From: Paenibacillus borealis
GTDB taxonomy: Bacteria; Bacillota; Bacilli; Paenibacillales; Paenibacillaceae
DNA length: 64,000 nucleotides
Assembly (NCBI RefSeq): GCF_000758665.1
Contig: NZ_CP009285.1
Span: 4,216,001-4,280,000, forward strand
Direction: 5' to 3'
The notes beneath the pieces were generated by a model. The model was not told the DNA's origin, searched no databases, and worked only from the letters and a program-made list of their open reading frames with translations. How positions within the stretch are numbered: position 1 is the first letter of the stretch; every line of letters begins with the position of its first letter. Shown piece after piece: positions 26,601 to 35,672 of this stretch. Position numbers and translations under genes: made by a program.

Positions 26601-29357
26601 ATGAATAACATTGTACATGTCATATCCCATACCCATTGGGACCGGGAATGGTATATGCCGTTTGAGAAGCATCACGTGAGACTGGTCACTTTGATGGATG
26701 AATTGCTGGACGTGCTGGAACGGGACGCGGAATTCCGCAGCTTCCATCTCGACGGCCAGACGATCATCCTGGACGATTATTTACAAGTGCGTCCTGACCG
26801 CAGGGAAGAGCTTGAGCAGCGTATAAGAGAGGGCCGCATCCTGATCGGCCCCTGGTATATCCTGCAGGATGAGTTCCTGACCAGTCCGGAAGCCAACGTG
26901 CGGAACCTGCTGGCCGGCTGGCAGGCCGCGAAGCCCTATGGCCGCTGGACACGGGTTGGTTATTTCCCGGACTCCTTCGGGAATATCGGACAGGCGCCGC
27001 AGCTGATCGCGCAAGCGGGCATGACAGCGGCGGTATTCGGTAGAGGGGTGAAGCCGACAGGCTTCAATAATTACGTCCGGCAATCGGACAGCTACGAATC
27101 GCCTTATTCCGAGATGTACTGGGAGTCACCTGACGGCACGAAAGTCCTGGGCATCTTATTTGCAAATTGGTACAACAACGGGATGGAGATACCGGTACGG
27201 GACGAAGAGGCGACGGCCTATTGGGACGAACGTATAGCAGCGGCCGGGCAGTTTGCCTCGACACCTCACCTGCTGCTAATGAACGGCTGTGACCATCAGC
27301 CGGTCCAGGCCGATTTGTCCGCAGCGCTTGCGGCCGCACGTCGGCTATATCCGGATGCCAGGTTTGTACACTCCAACTTCGAGACCTATATCGAACAAGT
27401 CCGGGCTGCCGCACCGGAGAAGCTTAACGTCATCCATGGAGAACTGCGCAGCTTGCGCAGTGACGGCTGGTATACACTCGTCAATACGGCTTCAAGCCGG
27501 ATTAATCTGAAGCGGCAGAACGCCCTGGGCCAATTAGAGCTGGAGCGGGTCGCAGAGCCGCTCGCAGCCTTCGCTTTCCTGCAGGAGGTTGCATATCCGC
27601 ACCACTTGCTTGCTTATGCCTGGAAGACGCTGATGCAGAATCATCCTCACGATAGCATCTGCGGCTGCAGCATTGATGAGGTTCACCGGGAGATGGTAAC
27701 ACGGTTCGACAAAAGCTTCCAGGTGGCCGAATCGATCGCCCTGGACAGCGCGGAGGCGCTGGCGGGCAAGGTGGATACCTCTTGCTTCGCTGCCTACGGT
27801 AACGCCTTGCCGTTCATCGTATTCAACACGACCGGCTGGCCCAAGCACGGTGTCGTCACGGTTGAACTGGAGACCCAGCGGTTGTATCTGGCTGAAGGCA
27901 AGCCGGCTGAGCTGAAGCAAAGACTCAGCAGCCTGCCCTTCCGGCCGGGATACGTCATTACGGATTCGGGCGGGAGCCTTGAAGCGCAGGTGGAGGACCT
28001 CGGCGTCCGCTTCGGCTACAAGCTGCCGGAGGACCGGTTCCGCGAGCCTTATTACGCCCGTATCATCCGCTTGACCTTCTTCGCCGGTCAAATTCCGGCT
28101 CTCGGATACCGGACATTCGCCTGGGCAACGGGTACGCCTCCTGCTGCATCTTTCACCCCGTCTCCGCTTGTTACAGGTCCGCGATCAATGGAGAATGAAT
28201 GGATTCGTGTGGATATTGCAGATAACGGAACGTTCACTATGCTGGATAAGGCGTCGCAGACAAACTATTCCGGATTAGGCTATTTCGAGGATACGGGCGA
28301 TATCGGCAATGAATACGTATACGCCGCACCGCAAGGACATTCTGCGCTGACGACAGAAGACAGCCCGATGTCTTCCTGCGAACTGGTGGAGAACTGGGCC
28401 GGAGCAGCCACGTTCGAGATCGTTCACCGGTGGGCTATTCCGGCAGAAGCGGATTCGATGCTGCAGGAAGAAACCGATGCGATGGTTCCCTTCATGGAGC
28501 GGCAAGCACAGCGCGGCAAGCGTGAGGTTCCGCTCATCCTCAGGATGAAGGTGACGCTGGAGCGGGGAGCGAGAAGCTTAAAGCTATCGGTCCATTACGA
28601 CAACCAGGCGAAGGATCACCGGCTGCGTATCTGCTTCCCGGCCGGCATTCAGGAGGACAGCCATTACGCGGAATCGGTCTTCGAGATTGCGGAGCGCAGT
28701 AATGCTCCTTACTCCGAATGGGTCAATCCGAGCTACTGCCATCATCAGCAATCGTTCTGCGGCATGGATTCCGGGGAGGCCGGTCTGATGGCGGCAGGCC
28801 TCGGGCTGCACGAGTATGAAGTGCTGCAGGACGGCCGTAACACACTTGCCGTCACGCTGCTCCGGGCTGTGGGGGAATTAGGGGACTGGGGCGTGTTCCG
28901 CACGCCGGAGGCGCAGTGCCTGGGAGAGCATACGGCCCAGCTCAGCCTCATTCCGTATTCGGGTAAGCCGTTCCGGACTGAAGCGGCGGTGGAAGCCTAT
29001 CGCCGGTCGGTCCCCTTTACGGTAAGTCCAACCGGGTTGAAATCCGGAGAACTTCCCCCTACCCATTCTTGGCTGCAATGGGAGGGAGACGGACTGTTAC
29101 TGACATCGGTCAAGGTTTCGGAAGAAACCGGCGATCTCGTCGTCCGCTGGTTCAATGCCACAAAGCAGCCTGCGTTCTTAACGCTGGATGCACCTTCCGG
29201 GGCCGGGGGCGTATGGAACAAAAGCAACATTATGGAGGAACGGCTGCATCGGCTGACCCCAGGGCAGGATGGACGGGTTCAGTTACCGGTCCGGTCTGCC
29301 GAGATTGTGACGGTGGTTTATGTGAGGACCGGACAGGGAGAACTCCCTTTAGAGTAA
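26601..29357 (+). CDS. GH38 alpha-mannosidase
   Basis: A 918-residue cytoplasmic enzyme. It opens with the metal-binding HTHWDREW (residues 10-17), and Asp124 in FPDSFGN fits the GH38 catalytic nucleophile. The NHPHDSICGCSIDEVHREM segment near residue 350 is also typical of the family. The C-terminal half carries the beta-sandwich domains. There is no signal peptide, so it removes alpha-mannose from imported oligosaccharides. It is followed closely by the two-component genes. It could serve the mannose-containing side chains of xanthan handled further downstream, or another glycan. Confidence 0.93.
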   Translation: MNNIVHVISHTHWDREWYMPFEKHHVRLVTLMDELLDVLERDAEFRSFHLDGQTIILDDYLQVRPDRREELEQRIREGRILIGPWYILQDEFLTSPEANVRNLLAGWQAAKPYGRWTRVGYFPDSFGNIGQAPQLIAQAGMTAAVFGRGVKPTGFNNYVRQSDSYESPYSEMYWESPDGTKVLGILFANWYNNGMEIPVRDEEATAYWDERIAAAGQFASTPHLLLMNGCDHQPVQADLSAALAAARRLYPDARFVHSNFETYIEQVRAAAPEKLNVIHGELRSLRSDGWYTLVNTASSRINLKRQNALGQLELERVAEPLAAFAFLQEVAYPHHLLAYAWKTLMQNHPHDSICGCSIDEVHREMVTRFDKSFQVAESIALDSAEALAGKVDTSCFAAYGNALPFIVFNTTGWPKHGVVTVELETQRLYLAEGKPAELKQRLSSLPFRPGYVITDSGGSLEAQVEDLGVRFGYKLPEDRFREPYYARIIRLTFFAGQIPALGYRTFAWATGTPPAASFTPSPLVTGPRSMENEWIRVDIADNGTFTMLDKASQTNYSGLGYFEDTGDIGNEYVYAAPQGHSALTTEDSPMSSCELVENWAGAATFEIVHRWAIPAEADSMLQEETDAMVPFMERQAQRGKREVPLILRMKVTLERGARSLKLSVHYDNQAKDHRLRICFPAGIQEDSHYAESVFEIAERSNAPYSEWVNPSYCHHQQSFCGMDSGEAGLMAAGLGLHEYEVLQDGRNTLAVTLLRAVGELGDWGVFRTPEAQCLGEHTAQLSLIPYSGKPFRTEAAVEAYRRSVPFTVSPTGLKSGELPPTHSWLQWEGDGLLLTSVKVSEETGDLVVRWFNATKQPAFLTLDAPSGAGGVWNKSNIMEERLHRLTPGQDGRVQLPVRSAEIVTVVYVRTGQGELPLE

Positions 29358-29370
29358 TAATCGGATTATA

Positions 29371-31203
29371 ATGAATTATGGAAAAAATTATGATCTGGGG
29401 GCGATGGCCATACTCTCGTTAATCCAATCCGTCACAAAGGGGATTATGGCTGTATTCGCCTATATTTCACGCTCTCTTTTCCGCAAAATGCTGCTTGCCT
29501 TATTCGCCGTCATCACGGTTACGGTATCTGTGCTGGGCTTGTATACTTACGACCATACTTCCTCCGATATAAAGCAGCGCGAGATCAAGAACATGGAGTT
29601 GTTCAGCTCGCAGTCGGCCTCCAACCTGGAGACGCAGATGGCGAACATCAAAAGTACAGCCTGGAACTACTTTTCGGACCCGAGATTCCAAAGCTTCGTA
29701 CAGACGTTAGGCTCCGACCCGCTGGCTTATAGTGAGTTCTCCGGCAACTTCAGCCAGTTCGTGACCGATCATTCGGCGGTGGAATTTATCGTGGTCACAC
29801 AGCTGGAGGGCAACCGCCTGATCAAAGGCAATCTCAACAACACCGATGTGATCGACTTCGAGGATTTGAAGGAGATCGCGGTGGCGAATAACGGCAGAGG
29901 CGTCTGGGTCCCTTCAATAGCGTTCGACCGGCGTACAGGGGAGAAAGTAAGCACGCTGACGTTCGTACAGGCGGTAAAAAATATCAGCACTCTTACCAAG
30001 TTCCCCATCATCGGTGTCCTGATGGTCCAGCTGTCCTACGAGTATCTGAAGGAATGGCTCGCGGGACTTGGAGAGACCGAAGGCGTGGATTTCCTTCTGA
30101 TGGATTCCAAGACCAAGACGGTTAAGATATCGGCTGATTCCTCCTTGCTGGGCAAGCCTGTGGAACGCCATAAGGACTCAGAAGTGCTGTATGTCTCCCA
30201 GGCCCTGGCCAAAACGTCATGGGTTCTCGTCGGGATCGTTGATGTCCACACACTGCTCAAAGAGGTAAACGGATTGGCGCGGGATACAATCTTAATCGGG
30301 ATTGCCTGCCTGCTGGGGGCCATGCTGATCGCAATTCTTCTGTCCTCACGGATCCTGACCCCCCTTAAGGAGCTCAAGAAGGGGATTCTGGCCGTCGAGA
30401 AGGGCGATTACAATATTATTCTGCCTATCCGCACCAAAGATGAAACCGGTTACATCATTCACCGGTTTAATCATATGGCGGAGGAGATCAAAGCGCTTAT
30501 CCTCAAAGTGTACGAAACGGACCGGGTAAGGAAAGAGGCAGAAATCAAGGCACTTCAATCGCAGATCAATCCTCATTTTCTATACAACACTCTAGGTATT
30601 ATCGATAGTCTTGCTACCTTGCACGATGACGACCGGATCAGCCTGATTAGCCGTTCACTGGCGAAGATGTTCCGTTACAACATTAGCGCCGACCGGATGT
30701 CGACGATACAGCTTGAGCTTCGTCAGATCGAATTGTACCTCTACATCCAGCAGCAGCGATACGGGAACCGGTTCAAATACACAGTCGAGGTGGAGGAAAC
30801 TTTATATGATATCCCCATTCCGAAGCTGTTAATGCAGCCCCTGGTTGAGAATTGCTTCGTACATGTCTTCGATAGAATGTCCGCACAGAGCGAATTGCGG
30901 ATCCGGGGCTGGAGCAGGTCCGATCAACAGATCTATCTCTCGATCTGGAATAATGGCCCGCCGGTCGCTGCAGCAAGACTAGCGGAGCTGAACATGCTGC
31001 TAAGTCAAGATATCCAGCAGCGGCGTGACGAGACGCCTCCATCCTCCATCGGGCTGATGAATGTGCAGAACCGGATCAAGCTGCTGTATGGCACAGAGTA
31101 TGGTCTTACGATCACCAGCGAATGGGAGAAGGGAACAGAAGTCGTTATTCTTCTAAGAAAGCTTGGAGAGGAGGAGCAATCCGATGAAGCTGCTTCTAAT
31201 TGA
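29371..31203 (+). CDS. Sensor histidine kinase, YesM family
   Basis: A 610-residue membrane kinase with TM1 about 39-58, an extracytoplasmic sensor about 60-300, TM2 about 303-323 and then a HAMP domain. The His_kinase domain has phospho-acceptor His402 (SQINPHFLYN), and an HATPase domain ends the chain (LVENCFVHVF, SIGLMNVQNRIKLLYG). The start is not secure: ATG 29371 has a weak ribosome site, and ATG 29446 after AAAGGGG is an alternative. It overlaps the response regulator by 20 bases. The pair probably senses an extracellular saccharide and controls the importer at 35673-39414. Confidence 0.88.
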   Translation: MNYGKNYDLGAMAILSLIQSVTKGIMAVFAYISRSLFRKMLLALFAVITVTVSVLGLYTYDHTSSDIKQREIKNMELFSSQSASNLETQMANIKSTAWNYFSDPRFQSFVQTLGSDPLAYSEFSGNFSQFVTDHSAVEFIVVTQLEGNRLIKGNLNNTDVIDFEDLKEIAVANNGRGVWVPSIAFDRRTGEKVSTLTFVQAVKNISTLTKFPIIGVLMVQLSYEYLKEWLAGLGETEGVDFLLMDSKTKTVKISADSSLLGKPVERHKDSEVLYVSQALAKTSWVLVGIVDVHTLLKEVNGLARDTILIGIACLLGAMLIAILLSSRILTPLKELKKGILAVEKGDYNIILPIRTKDETGYIIHRFNHMAEEIKALILKVYETDRVRKEAEIKALQSQINPHFLYNTLGIIDSLATLHDDDRISLISRSLAKMFRYNISADRMSTIQLELRQIELYLYIQQQRYGNRFKYTVEVEETLYDIPIPKLLMQPLVENCFVHVFDRMSAQSELRIRGWSRSDQQIYLSIWNNGPPVAAARLAELNMLLSQDIQQRRDETPPSSIGLMNVQNRIKLLYGTEYGLTITSEWEKGTEVVILLRKLGEEEQSDEAASN

Positions 31204-32821
31204 AGATGAGCCCATCTTACGGCAAGGGATAATCCGGACGATCGAACGGATGGGGCTGCCGATTGATGAGATCGGTGAAGCCTCGAACGGACTTGAAGGC
31301 CTGCAGTGTCTTGCGGAGCTACAGCCGGACATCGTAGTTACGGATATCCGGATGCCGGAGATGAACGGGCTGGATTTCATCCGCGAGGCCAAAGAGCTGG
31401 ACGGGAAGCTGCAATTCATTCTCGTCAGCGGATATGAAGAATTCGAGTTCGCCAAGAGAGGTATTCAATACGGAGTTGCCGACTATCTGCTGAAGCCGAT
31501 AGAACCCGAAGAACTCCGGGCCTGCCTGATGCGGATCATGGCGAAGATTGAGCAGGACCGCCGGCATTCCTCTCTCGGCGATGAGCTCCAGCTGCTGCAG
31601 CAACGAAGCGAGGAGATCTCGCGCCAACGGCTGTTGACCAAGCTGATCCAGCAAGGAGGCGGGAGCTCCGCCATCGAGCAGGACGGAAAGCTTGCTTCAA
31701 TGAATACTTTTTGCCGTGAGTTTGTAGTAGTCCTGTTCGAAGTCGTGATGCCCGGCTTGCCCTACAGCTCCTTCCTTAAGGGAGACGAAGCCCTGCTCCG
31801 GTTCGCAATCTCCAACGTCATCTCCCAGGTGCTTGAATCCAAAGGGCGGGAAGGAACGCTGTTCCGCCATTCGCTCTATGACAATGAGCTTGTCTACGTG
31901 CTCGGAGACGGCGAATCTATTGAACGGACTGCCATCAAGCGGGAGCTCGAAGAGGCCCTGACATGGATTAACGGCTATCTCAAGCTTGAGGCGACCATTG
32001 GGGTTGGCATGCCGGTGCAGAGCATCAGTCAAATCCATCAGTCCTATCAGCAAGCGAAGCAGGCCCTGCGGGACCGGATCATTCACGGGCGGAATCAAGT
32101 ATATGGTCTGACCCCGGCGGCCGGCGGCAAAGGGAACGGGAGCTCGGTTCTTGCGGAAGAAGATGAACGGTTCGTATTCCGTCTCCTGAATGATGGCAAT
32201 GCGGCAGCTTTGACCAAGTGGCTCGGCCCCCGCCTGGAGGCGCTCGTTCAATACGAAGAATCCAGCTTCAATCAATTAGAGAGCTTCTGCATCGATTACC
32301 ATCTTCTCTACCGTAAATATCTGCTTCTAAAAACGAGTATCCCGGAATGGATCATTGGTGAGGTCGGAGATATGCTGAGCTGGCTCCACGAAGTGGAGGA
32401 TTGGAAGGAGATTGAGGGCAGGCTTGCGGCAATGACGAATAATATCATCGAGCACTTGAACAGGATGAGGCATTCGTCCAATCCCGATCTGATGGATGAG
32501 ATCAAGTTATATATAGACAACAACCTGCATGAACCTGTCAGTCTGCAGATGATCGCGGAGCGGTTCTATATCCATCCGAATTATTTCTCCAGACGGTTCA
32601 AAGAGAGGTTTAAGAGTAGCTTTATTACCTACATGACGGACGAACGGATTCACAAGGCTGAACAGCTCTTGAAGAGGACGGAACTGCAAATTCAGGAAAT
32701 AGCCGTCCTGGTAGGCTTCCCCGATGCTGCTTACTTCAGCAGCGTGTTCCGGAAGTCGACAGGGACGACTCCGGTCCAGTATCGCTTGAATGTGCAGGCT
32801 TCCCCGGAGGAAGGCCGGTGA
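31184..32821 (+). CDS. Response regulator, YesN/AraC type
   Basis: A 545-residue regulator with an N-terminal receiver (acidic IEDEP at 6-10, phospho-acceptor Asp54 in VVTDIRMP). A long linker leads to an AraC helix-turn-helix pair at the C-terminus (SLQMIAERFYIHPNYFSRRF and IQEIAVLVGFPDAAYFSSVF). GGAGGAG stands seven bases before ATG 31184, and the start lies within the kinase gene. It is the partner of the YesM-type kinase. Targets are likely the downstream FAD/importer genes. Confidence 0.92.
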   Translation: MKLLLIEDEPILRQGIIRTIERMGLPIDEIGEASNGLEGLQCLAELQPDIVVTDIRMPEMNGLDFIREAKELDGKLQFILVSGYEEFEFAKRGIQYGVADYLLKPIEPEELRACLMRIMAKIEQDRRHSSLGDELQLLQQRSEEISRQRLLTKLIQQGGGSSAIEQDGKLASMNTFCREFVVVLFEVVMPGLPYSSFLKGDEALLRFAISNVISQVLESKGREGTLFRHSLYDNELVYVLGDGESIERTAIKRELEEALTWINGYLKLEATIGVGMPVQSISQIHQSYQQAKQALRDRIIHGRNQVYGLTPAAGGKGNGSSVLAEEDERFVFRLLNDGNAAALTKWLGPRLEALVQYEESSFNQLESFCIDYHLLYRKYLLLKTSIPEWIIGEVGDMLSWLHEVEDWKEIEGRLAAMTNNIIEHLNRMRHSSNPDLMDEIKLYIDNNLHEPVSLQMIAERFYIHPNYFSRRFKERFKSSFITYMTDERIHKAEQLLKRTELQIQEIAVLVGFPDAAYFSSVFRKSTGTTPVQYRLNVQASPEEGR

Positions 32822-32883
32822 GGTGACAGGAGGCAGAAGAGTGCATGAAGAACCCGTGCGCTTACAGAGGAGGAGATTTTTAA

Positions 32884-33729
32884 TTGAAGAGGGAAGGGCA
32901 CGATCACTATAAGACACTAATCTGCGGCGCGACTCTCAGCGGAATCGGAGCAGCGTTAGCGGCACCGGAATCGGCTCTGGTGGTCGAGCGGTCCGCAGCG
33001 GTAGGGCAAGAGTTCATCGAGAGCTTCAACCCGGGACGGAACGGGGACGCGCCCTCGTTGTCCGGATTCGGATATTCGTTCGCTGCTGAGCTCCGGCAAC
33101 GCAATTTGACGGGACCGGCTATAGCACCGGTCCACCTGCCGGGTCTTCACCCGGTCCTGTGCCGGAGACTGCTGGATGCCCGGGTCCATGTGCTGCTGCT
33201 GACGGAGATTCTGCAGATCCGGCAGCACTCCTCAGGCTTTGAAGTTGAGCTATACAATGCGTCCGGCATCCGTACGGTAACTGCCGGACGCATTCTCGAT
33301 ACAACCACAAGCCGGGTATCCCGGCCGGCGGATCGCTTCCAACCGGATAAGCGCAGTCTTAATGCGTATATTCACACCGATATTGCAGGTCAGGGCCTGC
33401 CTGCTGCCAGCGATCCCGGGGTGGAGCTCGTTCAAGGCCGTTTCAGCGCAGAGCATATCATCAAGTGGACACTGGAGGCAGACGATGATTGGCCAGCCGC
33501 AAGGAAGGGTCTATTAAGCTATTGGCATAATCGTCCAAGTGTACTTCTCCCCTGGACAATTGCGGCCATCGCCTCCGTCTTTGATTCCGATGTGCCCCGG
33601 GGCTTGCAGATCTTCATGGACGACTGGTTCTGGCTGCCATCGAAAGGGTACAGACAGCCGGTTGAAGCCATTGACCAAGGTTATGTACACCGGAGAAGAT
33701 GGGAGGCGGAAGCGGATGGAGTGCGCTGA
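32884..33729 (+). CDS. Short FAD oxidoreductase-like protein
   Basis: A 281-residue protein with an N-terminal fold recalling FAD-binding proteins (GATLSGIGAALAAPES at residues 15-30), but the glycine motif is imperfect. It is much shorter than the PF12831 proteins nearby. It starts at TTG after GAGGAGG and overlaps the next FAD oxidoreductase gene by 14 bases, so the two products are likely made together and may form a complex. It may be a degenerate, non-catalytic partner. I do not recognise a specific function. Confidence 0.65.
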   Translation: MKREGHDHYKTLICGATLSGIGAALAAPESALVVERSAAVGQEFIESFNPGRNGDAPSLSGFGYSFAAELRQRNLTGPAIAPVHLPGLHPVLCRRLLDARVHVLLLTEILQIRQHSSGFEVELYNASGIRTVTAGRILDTTTSRVSRPADRFQPDKRSLNAYIHTDIAGQGLPAASDPGVELVQGRFSAEHIIKWTLEADDDWPAARKGLLSYWHNRPSVLLPWTIAAIASVFDSDVPRGLQIFMDDWFWLPSKGYRQPVEAIDQGYVHRRRWEAEADGVR

Positions 33730-35572
33730 AAGGTATAGCGGCGGCAGGGTCAACCAATTACCCTTCGAGGGAGTTCATGCGGGATATTATGATGTCATCG
33801 TAGCAGGGCTGGGGACAGCGGGTGCGATAGCGGCGGTCACCGCTGCCAGACAGGGACTGAAGGTGCTTGCGGTTGAGCGTCTGCATGGCATGGGCGGCAC
33901 GGGTACAATAGGTGCCATATGGAGCTATTATTACGGTTCCAGGGGCGGCTTATCTGAGAGTCTTGACGAAAAGGCTGTGAGGCTTGCTGCCGGATGCTTC
34001 ACACCTTCGCAAGGCGTGAACGGAGAAGCCAAAATGATCGTGATGGAGCAGGAAGCGATCCGGCTTGGAGTGGTTATCCGTTATGAAAGTACGATTACAG
34101 GCGTTCTTATGCAGGGCAGCCGCGTATGCGGAATCGAATGGATTTCCGCGGAAGGCAGATTAGCCGCAGGCAGTGAGGTCGTTATTGATTGCACGGGAGA
34201 CGCGCATGTGTGTGCGCATGCCGGAGCAGGCGTGTATTACGGCCGGCCGCTGGACGGCCAGACGCAGCCGTTCTCGAATGTATGGCTGCAGCTGGAGAAC
34301 GGGCAGGTGAGCTCCCGGCATACTGATTCAGGTTATGTCACTCAAGGCGATGCTTTAACAATGTCACGGGCGAATCTGCAATCTGCGACCGTCTCTACGC
34401 ACTTGAAGGCTGTGTACGAGGAGCAGGACCGGTGGCTCCGCCTGGCGCCTCTGACCGGAGTAAGGGAGGGACGGTTGATTAAGGGGGAAGAACAGGTGAC
34501 ACTCGAACGCTTCCTGAATGATGATTATACGGCAGAGCCTTTGTTTTACGCCTATGCCCATGTGGATATGCACAGCAAGGATATCGCATTTGAGAGCGAG
34601 ATCCTGCAGAAATGGACCGTTGCCTGTAGCATGTGGGGACATACAATATCCGTTCCGGTTCCGCTGGGCGCCCTCATTCCAAGAGGACTGGAGGGCCTGC
34701 TCGCCGCGGGCAGATGCTTGGCCGTTGATCATGATTTGGCCACCTGCATACGGATGAAACGCGATATGCAAAAGACGGGGGAGGCCGCCGCCTATGCCGC
34801 CTATCTCTCCATAACCGGGAAAGTACCGCTCCGGGAGGTTCCTTATCCGGAGCTATCCGCGCTGCTCGCCGCAACGGGCTGCCTGCCGATAAGCGGGCAG
34901 CCTGCGGGTGCGGGGCCGCCTTGGCTCGATCAGCCGGAGGCCATACGGGAAGGCATGTCCAGTGCGCATCCGGGTCCTGCAATCTGGTCGGCGGTAAGAA
35001 TGGGCGAGCCGATTTGCGCTGCTTTGCGGTCCTGGATGGCCCAGGACCAGGATATTAACCTCTGTAAGCACAGCGCGTTCGCGCTTGCACTCCTTGGAGA
35101 CACCACATCCGCTGCGGCGCTGAGAACGATCGCACGCGATAAGGATCCGTTTGTTCCGCAGAGCCGTCTCGTCCATAAGCGTAATCATGGACGGGGCTAT
35201 TCGGCGATTTTCCTGCTTGGATTGCTTGCGGACAAGGAGGCAACGGATTTGTTGTACGCCTTATTGGAAGAGCCGGCAGAAGCTTTCCCCGAACCTGACT
35301 CAAGCGAATTGTCGGAGACATGTTCCGAAGTTCATTTTCAATACATCTCGTTCGCGGTGACTGCCTTGGCAAGAATCGGAGACCGCCACTCCGATACACG
35401 GAAAGCAACAGCCGGAGCTTACCGCCAGCTGCTGCAAAGAAAGGACCTCCGGCTTAATGTGACCCTGCCGGGTGCATCTCATATTCCGTACGACATGTTC
35501 CCTAAAATCCGATTGTGTATTGAGCAAACAATCCTCCGCTGGGGCATCGAACCGCTGCTGTCCTCGAGGTGA
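33716..35572 (+). CDS. FAD-dependent oxidoreductase with C-terminal HEAT-like repeats
   Basis: A 618-residue protein. ATG 33716 has GGGAGG nine bases upstream; the longer open frame from 33539 is not supported. Residues 26-40 give the FAD motif (VIVAGLGTAGAIAA), and MGGTGTIGAIWSYYYG is the following PF12831-type loop. From about residue 440 the chain changes to helical repeats (ALALLGDTTSAAALRTIARD, AIFLLGLLADKEATDLLYAL), which resemble HEAT repeats and could hold a partner or substrate. It is translationally coupled to the short FAD-like protein before it. No signal peptide is seen. The substrate is unknown, and a sugar is inferred from the neighbours. Confidence 0.78.
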   Translation: MECAERYSGGRVNQLPFEGVHAGYYDVIVAGLGTAGAIAAVTAARQGLKVLAVERLHGMGGTGTIGAIWSYYYGSRGGLSESLDEKAVRLAAGCFTPSQGVNGEAKMIVMEQEAIRLGVVIRYESTITGVLMQGSRVCGIEWISAEGRLAAGSEVVIDCTGDAHVCAHAGAGVYYGRPLDGQTQPFSNVWLQLENGQVSSRHTDSGYVTQGDALTMSRANLQSATVSTHLKAVYEEQDRWLRLAPLTGVREGRLIKGEEQVTLERFLNDDYTAEPLFYAYAHVDMHSKDIAFESEILQKWTVACSMWGHTISVPVPLGALIPRGLEGLLAAGRCLAVDHDLATCIRMKRDMQKTGEAAAYAAYLSITGKVPLREVPYPELSALLAATGCLPISGQPAGAGPPWLDQPEAIREGMSSAHPGPAIWSAVRMGEPICAALRSWMAQDQDINLCKHSAFALALLGDTTSAAALRTIARDKDPFVPQSRLVHKRNHGRGYSAIFLLGLLADKEATDLLYALLEEPAEAFPEPDSSELSETCSEVHFQYISFAVTALARIGDRHSDTRKATAGAYRQLLQRKDLRLNVTLPGASHIPYDMFPKIRLCIEQTILRWGIEPLLSSR

Positions 35573-35604
35573 AATATTTATGTTTATCCGGTTAATTATT
35601 TCTA

Positions 35605-35633
35605 TTAAGTAAGCGGTTGCAAACCTTTATGAT
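35605..35633 (+). promoter_or_regulatory. Probable promoter with overlapping cre-like site
   Basis: TTAAGT (35605-35610) and TATGAT (35628-35633) are 17 bases apart and point to the lipoprotein gene. AGTAAGCGGTTGCA (35608-35621) matches the CcpA cre consensus on the opposite strand at about 12 of 14 positions. Catabolite repression of this importer is therefore plausible. Confidence 0.42.
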
Positions 35634-35672
35634 GAAAGAGTACAGCAACCACACTTCACGGGGGGATATGAA

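Noticed and set aside
33539..33715. 59-residue N-terminal extension of the FAD/HEAT protein
   Set aside because: It overlaps the preceding gene in another frame, has no ribosome site, and the residues do not look like protein of this family.
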